A stretch of 64,000 bases of DNA, taken from contig NZ_JAATOM010000003.1 of the NCBI RefSeq assembly GCF_019207085.1, positions 372,001 to 436,000 on the forward strand. The letters run 5' to 3'. This document shows positions 1 through 11,690 of the stretch, in pieces. This DNA comes from Variovorax sp. dw_308. Lineage in GTDB: Bacteria > Pseudomonadota > Gammaproteobacteria > Burkholderiales > Burkholderiaceae_C. Below the pieces are notes generated by a model, which saw only the letters and a list, made by a program, of their open reading frames with translations, was not told the DNA's origin and searched no databases. Every line of letters starts with the position of its first letter. Position 1 is the first letter of the stretch. Position numbers and translations under genes: made by a program.

Positions 1-285
1 GGTCGGCCGCGCGAAGCAGTAGATGCAGCCATGCTCGCAGCCCCGGTACGGGTTGAGCGAGCGGTCGAAGGGAACGTCCGGCGAATCGTTTTCGCCGAGC
101 ACCGATTTCGCATCCTCGAAGCGGACCTCGGTTTGCGGCGCCGATCTTTGCTCGGCGGCATCGTCCTCCAGCGTGCCCCAGCCGTCGTCGTAAGCGTCGC
201 GCGCGTCCTTCTCGAAGCGATGCGGGATGCGCGTCGCCGCGCCGCGGCCCTTGAGGGCATGGACGGGAATGAAGGTATCGGTCAT
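1..285 (-). CDS. PA0069-type radical SAM protein, N-terminal part
   Basis: Only the first 95 codons lie in the window; the gene continues past its left edge. The minus-strand translation starts [19 protein letters not shown] and reaches [19 protein letters not shown]. The CxxxCxxC cluster (Cys83, Cys87, Cys90) is the radical SAM 4Fe-4S binding site. The sequence around it is typical of the PA0069/SplB-like family, which is related to spore photoproduct lyase but has no settled substrate. The start codon lies 8 bp from a LexA-type operator, so SOS control is likely. From memory, the Pseudomonas aeruginosa homologue PA0069 is in the LexA regulon. The family call is secure; the function is not. 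Confidence 0.85.
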   Translation of the reverse strand, partial: MTDTFIPVHALKGRGAATRIPHRFEKDARDAYDDGWGTLEDDAAEQRSAPQTEVRFEDAKSVLGENDSPDVPFDRSLNPYRGCEHGCIYCFARPT

Positions 286-293
286 GACGAAAA

Positions 294-313
294 TACTGGA
301 TGTATTCACAGTA
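294..313. promoter_or_regulatory. LexA (SOS) box
   Basis: The 20 bp read TACTG-N10-CAGTA, which keeps the invariant CTG-N10-CAG core of the E. coli-type LexA operator and its flanking TA bases. It ends 8 bp upstream of the minus-strand radical SAM start and about 110 bp upstream of the plus-strand small peptide, so the radical SAM gene is the likely target. Confidence 0.65.
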
Positions 314-423
314 TGTCGCTATCCGGTGTCGGACGCCAGCGACACATCCATTCCCTTTACAAACACGAACTAGGGTTTACCCTTAAACTGTCAACATTCG
401 TCAACTCTTCTGAGAGGTTCCCC

Positions 424-507
424 ATGTCGATTGCTATTGCTTGTCTCGTGAGCGTGGGCGTTGTCGTCGCTTCCTACTTCGTCACCGTCGGCAAGGCCTC
501 CGAGTAG
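424..507 (+). CDS. 27-residue single-pass membrane peptide
   Basis: The short frame encodes MSIAIACLVSVGVVVASYF plus a short hydrophilic tail ending in GKASE. Almost the whole peptide is one hydrophobic helix. A purine-rich stretch (GAGAGG) sits about 6 bases before the ATG. The 100 bp upstream are clearly AT-richer than the surroundings and contain the near-palindrome AGGGTTTACCCT, as expected for a promoter region. I do not recognise a family. It could be a small membrane protein or a chance frame; conservation of the peptide in related genomes would decide. Confidence 0.45.
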   Translation: MSIAIACLVSVGVVVASYFVTVGKASE

Positions 508-562
508 AACTTATTGCCCGCTCCCGACGCGTGCCCTGTCGGAGTGGGGTCCTATGTGCTAA

Positions 563-591
563 TTGCGCCTGCCCCGGGCGCGACGTAACAT
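563..591 (+). promoter_or_regulatory. candidate sigma-70 promoter for the J-like gene
   Basis: TTGCGC and TAACAT are separated by exactly 17 bp, about 80 bp upstream of the J-like coding start. The match to consensus is moderate and was made by eye. Confidence 0.35.
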
Positions 592-668
592 CACGATACA
601 TAAAATCAGGGTGCGGATCGATGTCCCGGCAGGTTGCCGGCACGCGTCCTTGCCCGCAGGGGGAAGTG

Positions 669-1286
669 ATGAGGTCTGCATACAGCGTGCTGGGCGTCCA
701 TGGGAACGCCAAGTCCGGCGAGATTGATCGCGCGTTCAATAAAACCCTGGCAATGTTCACGCGTGAACGCCTCCGTGTGGATGCCGGCGCCGACGCCAGG
801 TTGGCGGACGTGATGGAAGCCTACAAGGTGCTGCGCAACCCCGACATGCGCGCCGCGCATGACCGCAAGCTGGCGCAGGCGGTCTCTTCGGAGCCTGTCG
901 TTTCATCCTGGGTGGAAATCTACTATCCCGAAGGCAAGGCGCCGTCGCAGTGGGGGCGCGTGACGATGCTCTTTGGCCTGTTGCTGGCCGTCCTTGGCGG
1001 CGGTGCCTGGTACCTCGAGCAGCAGCGCGACCGCGCCGCCGCCGAGGCGGCCGTGGCCAGGGCCGAGCAAGCCGCGCAGCAGCAGGCGGCTGCGGAAGCC
1101 CGGCACCAGCAAATGATCCAGGCGCATCTGGTCGAGAAGTCGCGCCGTGACGCCGAAGCAAGGGAGCTCGAGCGTCGCAGGCAACGCGAACGCGTACCGG
1201 CCAAGGCGCAGCGCACCGAGGCGCCGTATCTGCAATTCCAGAAGGTTGCGGCGGACGGCGACGGGAACAGCGCCTTCTCCCGCTAG
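669..1286 (+). CDS. J-domain-like membrane protein lacking HPD
   Basis: This 205-residue protein begins MRSAYSVLGVHGNAKSGEI and has the helical layout of a DnaJ N-terminal domain over residues 1-70, including the helix III-like run EAYKVLRNPDMRAAHDRKL. The HPD tripeptide that J-domains use to stimulate Hsp70 ATPase is not seen: the loop where it should lie reads TRERLRVDAGADARL. A transmembrane segment follows at about residues 98-115, then a long Ala/Glu/Gln/Arg-rich stretch likely to form a coiled coil. The start at 669 was chosen because GGGGGAAG sits just upstream; an in-frame ATG at about 618 is possible. Without HPD it may be a J-like scaffold rather than a co-chaperone. Confidence 0.7.
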   Translation: MRSAYSVLGVHGNAKSGEIDRAFNKTLAMFTRERLRVDAGADARLADVMEAYKVLRNPDMRAAHDRKLAQAVSSEPVVSSWVEIYYPEGKAPSQWGRVTMLFGLLLAVLGGGAWYLEQQRDRAAAEAAVARAEQAAQQQAAAEARHQQMIQAHLVEKSRRDAEARELERRRQRERVPAKAQRTEAPYLQFQKVAADGDGNSAFSR

Positions 1287-1304
1287 GGCTGCGCTGAACA
1301 GACC

Positions 1305-1961
1305 CTAGAACTCCGCTTCCAACTCGTCGATCGCCTCCGGCTCCTGCTTCGCCGCGGCGATCCACTCCTTCATCTCGGGCAGTTCCATCATGTGCTTGAC
1401 GTAGCCCGCGCAGGCGGGCGGCAGCTTCACGTCATAGGTGATGAAGCGCGTCACCACCGGCGCGTACATGGCGTCCGCCAGCCCGGGCTTCTTGCCGAAA
1501 AGGTAGGGCCCGTCAAATTTACCGAGACATTCCTTCCAGATCTCCACGATGCGGTCGATGTCGCCTTGCGCGCGCGACCAGATCTTGAAGTTGGGGAAGC
1601 GGGCCTTGACGTTCATCGGCATCGCGCCACGCATGCTGGCAAAGCCCGAATGCATCTCGCCGCAGATCGCGCGGCAGTGGGCGCGGGCCCGCACATCGGT
1701 GGGCAGCAGGCCCGCCTTGGGCTTGATCTCGTGCAGGTACTCGCCGATGGCCAGCGTGTCCCACACCTTGAGCCCGTCGTGCTGCAGCGACGGCACCAAC
1801 ATCGACGACGAAAGCAGCAGCATCTCCGCCTTCATCGCGGGGTCGTCCGGCGGGATGATCTTCTCGACGAAGTCGAGCCCGGCGAAGCGGCACATGAGCC
1901 AGCCGCGCAAGGCCCAGGCGCCGTAGTTCTTGCTGCTGATCGTGAGGATGGGTTTGGACAT
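1305..1961 (-). CDS. glutathione S-transferase family protein
   Basis: The 218-residue protein starts MSKPILTISSKNYGAWALRG. It has the thioredoxin-like N-terminal GST domain (about 1-80, with the SMLVPSL cis-proline segment that contacts glutathione) and an all-helical C-terminal domain (about 90-205). Length is normal for a bacterial soluble GST. The residues before the chosen Met look non-coding. It is transcribed divergently from the PHB depolymerase across 115 bp. The substrate cannot be predicted; roles in detoxification or in opening ring or ether products are typical of the superfamily. Confidence 0.85.
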   Translation of the reverse strand: MSKPILTISSKNYGAWALRGWLMCRFAGLDFVEKIIPPDDPAMKAEMLLLSSSMLVPSLQHDGLKVWDTLAIGEYLHEIKPKAGLLPTDVRARAHCRAICGEMHSGFASMRGAMPMNVKARFPNFKIWSRAQGDIDRIVEIWKECLGKFDGPYLFGKKPGLADAMYAPVVTRFITYDVKLPPACAGYVKHMMELPEMKEWIAAAKQEPEAIDELEAEF

Positions 1962-2076
1962 GGCGGTGCTCCTTGGGCTGTTGTCGTGCCGGCCTGCAGC
2001 CTGCAACCGTGCAAGCCTCATGCCACATGCACCGCGTCGGCGCGCGGCTTGGCCCGCAACTTGCCTTCAGTGCTGC

Positions 2077-3297
2077 ATGCTTTACCGGGCCTACCAAAAC
2101 CAGACAGACATGCTTTCTCCACTGCGGCTCGGTGCGCAGTTCCTGGGAGCGTCCTTGTGGAGCGAAGGCTCCGAACGCACTGCCGCCCGGCAGATATCGG
2201 CGCAGATGGAGGTGTTCTCGCGCATGCGGCTCACGCACACGCGGCCCAGTTGGGGCATCGATACGGTGATGGTCGACGGCGAGGAAGTGGCGGTGCATGA
2301 AGAGCCCACGCTGATGGCGCCCTTCGGCACGCTGCTGCACTTCCGCAAGGACACCAAGGCGGTGCACCCGCCGGTGCTGCTGGCCGCACCACTGTCGGGC
2401 CACTTCGCGACGCTGTTGCGCGAAACGGTGCGGACCCTGTTGCGCGACCACGACGTCTATGTGACCGATTGGCGCAACGCGCGTGACGTGCCGCTGTGGC
2501 AAGGCAAGTTCGGGCTCGACGAATACACCACCACGCTGATCGATTTCATGGCCGCCATCGGCCCCGGCGTGCATCTGGTGGCGGTCTGCCAGCCCTGCGT
2601 GGCCGCGATCGCCGCCACCGCGCTGATGTCCGAGGACGACCACGTCGCGACGCCACGCAGCCTGACGCTGATGGCCGGGCCGGTCGACTGCCGCGTCAAC
2701 CCGACCAAGGTCAACGAACTCGCGACGGAGCGGCCGATCGGCTGGTTCAAGCGCAACCTGATCAGCCGCGTGCCGTTACCGCACGCGGGCGCGGGGCGCA
2801 AGGTCTACCCCGGCTTCCTGCAGTTGACCGCGTTCATGAGCATGAACATGGACCGTCACAAGAAGCAGTTCCGCGACCTCTACGCGCACCTCGTCGAAGG
2901 CCGCATCGAGCAGGCCAACAACATCCGCGATTTCTATGACGAGTACCTGGCGGTGAACGACCTGCCCGCGGAGTTCTACCTGGAGACGGTGGAACGCATC
3001 TTCCAGACCTACGACCTGCCGCGCGGCGAGCTCACAATCGTCGGCCGAAAGATCGATCCCGCGGCCATCCGCCGCACCGCGCTGCTCACCGTCGAGGGTG
3101 AGCGCGACGACATCTGTTCCGTGGGCCAGACCGTGGCCGCGCAAGACATGTGCAGCGGCATCCGTCCCTACCTGAAGGCACACCACTTGCAAGCCGGCGT
3201 GGGCCACTACGGCGTGTTCAGCGGCACCCGGTGGAACACGCAGATCTACCCGCGTGTGCGCGAGACGATCCACGCGGCGGCCGAAATCATTCGCTGA
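2077..3297 (+). CDS. phaZ: intracellular polyhydroxyalkanoate depolymerase
   Basis: The 406-residue protein matches the cytoplasmic PHB depolymerase family (PhaZa1 of Cupriavidus, about 419 residues). It hydrolyses native PHB granules to 3-hydroxybutyrate units. It starts MLYRAYQNQTDMLSPLRLG, has no signal peptide, and carries the cysteine-containing lipase-box equivalent VAVCQPCV, with Cys171 the probable nucleophile. The C-terminal third has the usual depolymerase region with GHYGVFSG supplying the likely catalytic His. The start at 2077 gives the family N-terminus; the in-frame extension upstream is unlike the family. A PHA synthase pair lies 29 kb away in the same window. Confidence 0.92.
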   Translation: MLYRAYQNQTDMLSPLRLGAQFLGASLWSEGSERTAARQISAQMEVFSRMRLTHTRPSWGIDTVMVDGEEVAVHEEPTLMAPFGTLLHFRKDTKAVHPPVLLAAPLSGHFATLLRETVRTLLRDHDVYVTDWRNARDVPLWQGKFGLDEYTTTLIDFMAAIGPGVHLVAVCQPCVAAIAATALMSEDDHVATPRSLTLMAGPVDCRVNPTKVNELATERPIGWFKRNLISRVPLPHAGAGRKVYPGFLQLTAFMSMNMDRHKKQFRDLYAHLVEGRIEQANNIRDFYDEYLAVNDLPAEFYLETVERIFQTYDLPRGELTIVGRKIDPAAIRRTALLTVEGERDDICSVGQTVAAQDMCSGIRPYLKAHHLQAGVGHYGVFSGTRWNTQIYPRVRETIHAAAEIIR

Positions 3298-3513
3298 TCG
3301 AAGAGACGCCGAAGAGGCGAGTCCAGCACACCCGGGCGAGGCGCAGGCCCGGAACCGGCGGACGCGTTGGAGCTATTCGCGCCTTCGCAAGCGTGTAGTC
3401 GGTGTCCGACGCGACAAGGCGCACACCTGCCTTGCGCACACCTGGCGCCTGCGCTTCAATGAATCGCTCGCAAGCCCCGGGACGCGTCAACCCGTCCGGT
3501 CACAGGGAACACA

Positions 3514-5412
3514 GTGCAAATCCATCATCAGCATTTCGGCGAGCAAGACAGCTGGCTCTTTCGCGAAGGCACCCATGCCCGCATGCACGACAACCTCGGC
3601 TGTCACCTGCATGCGGACGGCAGCGGCGCCACCTTTGCCGTGTGGGCGCCCAATGCGCAGGCCGTGTCGGTCATCGGCGACTGGAACGGCTGGGACGACA
3701 GCGCCCTGCGCATGCACCCGCGGCCCGATGGCAGCGGCATCTGGGAGGCCATCGCACCCAAGGCCACGCAGGGGCAAGCCTACAAGTACCGCGTCTTCTC
3801 GCAATTCAACGAGTATGTGGTCGACAAGGCCGACCCCTTCGCGTTCTGCGCGGAGGCGCCGCCGGCCACCGGCTCGCGCGTGTGGTCGCTGGACCATGAA
3901 TGGCATGACGGCAACTGGATGACCACGCGAGGCGCATGCAATGCGCTGGATGCGCCGATGTCCATCTACGAAGTGCACCTCGGCTCGTGGAAACGCCGCG
4001 ACGGCCAGATGCTCAGCTACCGCGAACTCGCGCACCGCCTGGCCGACTACGTCGCCGACATGGGCTTCACCCACGTCGAGCTGATGCCCGTCACGGAACA
4101 CCCTTTCTATGGTTCCTGGGGCTACCAGACCACCGGCTACTTCGCGCCGACCGCGCGCTACGGCACGCCGCAGGACTTCATGGCCTTCGTCGACCACCTG
4201 CACCAGCGCGGCATCGGCGTGCTGCTGGACTGGGTGCCCTCGCACTTCCCGACCGATGAACACGGCCTCGGCTATTTCGACGGCACGCACCTGTTCGAGC
4301 ATGCCGATCCGCGCCAGGGCTTTCATCCGGAGTGGAACTCCAGCATCTTCAACTACAGCCGCAATGAGGTGCGCAGCTTCCTGATCTCGTCGGCGCTGTT
4401 CTGGCTGGAGCACTACCACCTGGACGGGCTGCGCGTCGACGCCGTCGCCTCGATGCTCTACCTCGACTACGCGCGCAAGCACGGTGAGTGGATTCCCAAC
4501 CGGAACGGCGGACGCGAGAACCTCGAAGCCATCGAGTTCCTGCAGGATCTCAACCAGGCCATCTACCGCGAGCAGCCCGACACGGTGCCCATCGCCGAGG
4601 AATCGACGGCCTGGCCGCTGGTCACGCGTCCTGTCGACATGGGCGGGCTCGGCTTCGGCATGAAGTGGAACATGGGCTGGATGCACGACACGCTAAAGTA
4701 CTTCAGCAAGGACCCGATCCATCGCCGGCATCACCACAACCAGCTGACCTTCTCGCTGGTCTATGCCTTCAACGAGAACTTCGTGCTGCCGCTCTCGCAC
4801 GACGAGGTGGTGCACGGAAAGGGGTCGCTGATCGGCAAGATGCCGGGCGACAACTGGCAGCAGTTCGCCAACCTGCGCGCACTGCTTGGCTACATGTGGG
4901 GGCATCCGGGCAAGAAACTGCTGTTCATGGGCGGCGAGTTCGGGCAGCGGCGCGAATGGACGCATGACGGCGAACTGGAATGGTGGGTGACCGAACTGTC
5001 GGACCATGCCGGCCTCCAGGCCTATGTACGGCAACTCAACCGCGTGCTGCGCGAGGAGCCCGCGCTGCACCAGCTCGACTTCTCCTCCGAAGGCTTCGAA
5101 TGGTTGCAGGCGGACGAGGCCGAAACCAGCGTGCTGGTGTTCCTGCGCAAGCCGCTCGCGGGCGGCACTCCCGTGCTGATCGCTTGCAATCTGACCCCGT
5201 TGCCGCGTACAAACCATTGCGTGGGTGTGCCCACGGGGGGCGTCTGGCGAGAACTGCTCAACAGCGACGCGAAGGAGTTCGGCGGTGCGGGCTGGGGCAA
5301 CATGGGCAGCGTGCAAGCTGCACCGCTTCCCGTCGGCCACCAGCCCTATACCCTGACCCTGACGTTGCCACCGCTGTCCACCATCATGCTGAGGCCCGCT
5401 GTCCATGACTGA
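3514..5412 (+). CDS. glgB: 1,4-alpha-glucan branching enzyme
   Basis: First gene of the glucan/trehalose operon. GlgB cuts alpha-1,4-glucan chains and rejoins them as alpha-1,6 branches. The 632-residue protein has a CBM48 domain (about 25-115) and a GH13 barrel, with nucleophile Asp309 in GLRVDAV and acid/base Glu362 in AEES, then SHDEVVHGK and a C-terminal beta domain. It is about 100 residues shorter than E. coli GlgB because it lacks the extra N-terminal module; such short forms are common. The start is GTG at 3514 after an AGGGA-type ribosome site. It overlaps glgE by 8 bp. In the GlgE pathway it branches the linear chains that GlgE makes. Confidence 0.95.
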   Translation: MQIHHQHFGEQDSWLFREGTHARMHDNLGCHLHADGSGATFAVWAPNAQAVSVIGDWNGWDDSALRMHPRPDGSGIWEAIAPKATQGQAYKYRVFSQFNEYVVDKADPFAFCAEAPPATGSRVWSLDHEWHDGNWMTTRGACNALDAPMSIYEVHLGSWKRRDGQMLSYRELAHRLADYVADMGFTHVELMPVTEHPFYGSWGYQTTGYFAPTARYGTPQDFMAFVDHLHQRGIGVLLDWVPSHFPTDEHGLGYFDGTHLFEHADPRQGFHPEWNSSIFNYSRNEVRSFLISSALFWLEHYHLDGLRVDAVASMLYLDYARKHGEWIPNRNGGRENLEAIEFLQDLNQAIYREQPDTVPIAEESTAWPLVTRPVDMGGLGFGMKWNMGWMHDTLKYFSKDPIHRRHHHNQLTFSLVYAFNENFVLPLSHDEVVHGKGSLIGKMPGDNWQQFANLRALLGYMWGHPGKKLLFMGGEFGQRREWTHDGELEWWVTELSDHAGLQAYVRQLNRVLREEPALHQLDFSSEGFEWLQADEAETSVLVFLRKPLAGGTPVLIACNLTPLPRTNHCVGVPTGGVWRELLNSDAKEFGGAGWGNMGSVQAAPLPVGHQPYTLTLTLPPLSTIMLRPAVHD

Positions 5413-7444
5413 AATGCATACACCGGTTCTCCTGACACCCACGCTGCCGGGCATGCCCGACGACGGCCATGCGCGCGCGGTCATCGACGCCGTGCTGCCG
5501 GTGGTCGACGGCGGGCGCTTCGCGGTCAAGCGCACCGCCAGTGAAAAACTGGAGGTGAAGGCGCATTGCTTCGCCGACGGGCATGACGTGCTTCGCGTGC
5601 TGCTGCTGTGGCGCGCCGACGGCGGCGCCACGCATGAAGTGCCGATGGTGCTGCTGAACAACGACATCTGGGAAGCCGACTTCACCGCGCCCACACCCGG
5701 GCGCTACAGCTATGGCGTGGTGGCCTGGGTCGACTCGTTCGCGTCGTGGCGGCATGAGCTCACGCGGCGCGTCGACGAAGAGGACATCCGCGTCGCGGTG
5801 CAGGTGGGCGCCATCGAAGTGGCCGCGGCGTCGGGCCGGGCCTCGGGCGCGGACCGGCAGGCATTGACCCAATGGGCGCAGGCCCTCGATCGCGACGCAG
5901 CAGACCGGGCCATCGACGGCGCGGCGCTCAAGGCGCAGGCGCTCGACCGGGACCTGGCCGAGCTGGCCGGCCGCTATCCGGACCGGCGCTTCCAGACGCG
6001 CTCGGCCGAGTTGCCGCTCATCGTCGACCGCGTGCGGGCCCGCTTCAGCAGCTGGTACGAGCTGTTCCCGCGGTCCACCGGCGCACCGGGCACGCACGGC
6101 ACGCTGCGCGACGTCGAAAGCCGCCTGCCAGCCATCGCGAAGATGGGCTTCGACGTGCTGTACATGCCGCCGATCCACCCCATCGGGCGCATCGACCGCA
6201 AGGGCAAGAACAACACGCTCGTGACCGAGCCCGGCGACGTGGGCAGCCCCTGGGCCATCGGCGCGGCCGAGGGCGGGCACAAGTCGATCCTGCCGGAACT
6301 CGGCACGGCGGAGGACTTCCGCCACCTGGTGGCGGCAGCGGCCACGCATGGCATCGACATCGCGCTCGACATCGCGTTCCAGTGCGCACCCGACCATCCC
6401 TACGTCAAGGCGCATCCCGGCTGGTTCCGCTGGCGCCCCGACGGCACCGTGCAGTACGCCGAGAATCCGCCCAAGAAGTACCAGGACATCTATCCCTTCA
6501 ACTTCGAATGCGATGACTGGCAGGGCCTGTGGATCGAGCTCAAGAGCGTGTTCGACCACTGGATCCACGAGGGCGTGAAGATCTTCCGCGTGGACAACCC
6601 GCACACCAAGGCCTTTCCGTTCTGGGAGTGGTGCATCACGCAGATCAAGCGCGAGCATCCCGGCGTGATCTTCCTGGCCGAGGCCTTCACGCGACCCAAG
6701 GTGATGCACCGGCTGGCCAAGCTCGGCTATTCGCAGTCCTACACCTACTTCACATGGCGCAACACCAAGGAAGAACTGACGAAGTACTTCACCGAACTCT
6801 CGCAGGGCCCGGGCTACGAGTACTTCCGCCCCAACGTCTGGCCCAACACGCCGGACATCCTGCACGAGCAGTTGCAGACGGGCGGGCCGGGCATGTTCCG
6901 CCTGCGCCTGGTGCTGGCCGCCACGCTGGCCGCGAGCTACGGCATCTACGGCCCGGCGTATGAATTGCTGGAGCACTTGCCGCGCGGCCCGAACAGCGAG
7001 GAATACCTGGACTCCGAGAAGTACCAGATCCGCAGCTGGGACCACGACCGCCCCGACAGCATCGCCCCCCTGATCGAGCGCGTGAACCGCATCCGCCACG
7101 ACAACGTCGCCTTGCAGTTCAACCGCAGCCTGCGCTTCCTGCCGGTGGAGAACGACCAGTTGCTGGCCTACGCGAAGGAATCCGACGACGGCCAGAACAT
7201 CGTCGTCACGGTGGTCAACCTTGATCCGCACAACGCGCAATACGGATGGGTCCATCTCACGGCCGATTCCATCGGCGTGGACCCTGGCGGCACCTGGCAG
7301 ATGCATGATCTGCTCAGCGACGAGCGCTACCAATGGCAGGGCGACTGGCACTACGTGCGCCTTGACCCGCACCACACGCCTGCGCACATCATGCTGGTGC
7401 GGCGCCGCACGCGCAGCGAGCAGGACTTCGACTACTACCTCTAG
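5405..7444 (+). CDS. glgE: alpha-1,4-glucan:maltose-1-phosphate maltosyltransferase
   Basis: GlgE extends alpha-1,4-glucan with maltosyl units from maltose-1-phosphate. The 679-residue protein has the family N-terminal beta domain (about 15-115), a helical insert, and a GH13 barrel with the GlgE motif MPPIHPIGR. The probable nucleophile is Asp397 in IFRVDNPHTK and the acid/base Glu426 in FLAEAFTRP, close to the numbering of Streptomyces GlgE. The start codon lies inside the end of glgB (8 bp overlap), so translation is probably coupled. The next gene carries the maltokinase that makes its substrate. Family assignment is clear. Confidence 0.95.
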   Translation: MTEMHTPVLLTPTLPGMPDDGHARAVIDAVLPVVDGGRFAVKRTASEKLEVKAHCFADGHDVLRVLLLWRADGGATHEVPMVLLNNDIWEADFTAPTPGRYSYGVVAWVDSFASWRHELTRRVDEEDIRVAVQVGAIEVAAASGRASGADRQALTQWAQALDRDAADRAIDGAALKAQALDRDLAELAGRYPDRRFQTRSAELPLIVDRVRARFSSWYELFPRSTGAPGTHGTLRDVESRLPAIAKMGFDVLYMPPIHPIGRIDRKGKNNTLVTEPGDVGSPWAIGAAEGGHKSILPELGTAEDFRHLVAAAATHGIDIALDIAFQCAPDHPYVKAHPGWFRWRPDGTVQYAENPPKKYQDIYPFNFECDDWQGLWIELKSVFDHWIHEGVKIFRVDNPHTKAFPFWEWCITQIKREHPGVIFLAEAFTRPKVMHRLAKLGYSQSYTYFTWRNTKEELTKYFTELSQGPGYEYFRPNVWPNTPDILHEQLQTGGPGMFRLRLVLAATLAASYGIYGPAYELLEHLPRGPNSEEYLDSEKYQIRSWDHDRPDSIAPLIERVNRIRHDNVALQFNRSLRFLPVENDQLLAYAKESDDGQNIVVTVVNLDPHNAQYGWVHLTADSIGVDPGGTWQMHDLLSDERYQWQGDWHYVRLDPHHTPAHIMLVRRRTRSEQDFDYYL

Positions 7445-7457
7445 GGGCATCAAGAAC

Positions 7458-10813
<3,356 letters not shown>

Positions 10814-10817
<4 letters not shown>

Positions 10818-11674
10818 ACCAGTTCCAGATCGGCCTCGAGCCGCTGCGCGCCTTCCTGTTCCAGATCGGCGCCTACCTGCCGCGGCTGTTCTTCGCGGCC
10901 GTGGTCATCGTGGCCGGCTGGCTCATCGCCAAGGTGGTGCGCTTTGCCGTCACCAGGGGGCTGCGGGCCGCCAACTTCGGCTTGCTGACGCAGCGTTCGG
11001 GAATGGACAACTTCCTCAAGCAGGGCGGCCTCAGCAAGGACACCAGCGACCTGATCGGCCTGCTGGCCTACGGCATGGTGCTGCTGGCCGCGCTGATCAT
11101 CGCGTTCAACGGCCTGGGGCTGACCTACATCACCGACCTGCTCGGCCGCGTGATGTGGTTCGTGCCGAACATCTTCGTCGCCCTGCTGGTGCTGGCCTTC
11201 GGCTCCTACTTCGCCAAGTTCGTGGGCGATGCGGTCGTCCATTACGGCCGCAGCGCCAAGCTGGCGGATGCGACCTTCTTCGGCAAGGTGGCGCGCTACG
11301 CGATCATGATCTTCGTGGTGCTGATCGCGCTGGACCATGTGAAGGTCGGCGGCGACATCGTGCGCGAGAGCTTCCTCGTGATCCTGGCCGGCGTGGTGTT
11401 CGCGCTGGCGCTGGCCTTCGGCCTGGCGGGCAAGGACTGGGCCGCGGACCGCATCGCGCAATGGTGGCCGCATGGAGGCCGCGCCACGCCGCCCGCGCCC
11501 GCCACGACGCCGCAACGCGACATTCCCCCTGTGGCGCCCGCGGAAAGCGCCTTCGAGGCGCCAGCAGCGCCGGCCAGCGAACAGGCCGCCGCCACCAGCC
11601 ACGTGACCACGCTGCGCCCGCGCGGCCGGCCGCTCATCCAGAGCCGGCCCGCCGATCCACCGCCACCGCTTTGA
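10814..11674 (+). CDS. MscS-like conserved-TM-helix membrane protein
   Basis: A 286-residue inner-membrane protein with about four hydrophobic helices: residues 15-40, 80-105, 112-140 and 170-205. The second half ends in LAGVVFALALAFGLAGKDWA, which resembles the pore-lining TM3 helix and following Gly/Ala-rich turn of small-conductance mechanosensitive channels. A large cytoplasmic MscS beta domain is absent. Instead there is a Pro/Ala-rich tail of about 80 residues, so it fits the 'conserved TM helix' (PF05552-like) group. It overlaps treS by 4 bp (ATGA) and lies 16 bp before treZ, so it belongs to the operon. Location suggests a role in sensing or relieving turgor while trehalose is made; this is inference. 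Confidence 0.75.
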
Positions 11675-11690
11675 AAGACCCAAGCCGCGC

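Noticed and set aside
3410..3450. Direct repeat of GCGCACACCTG upstream of glgB
   Set aside because: Only two short copies without regular spacing to a promoter; too weak to call an operator.
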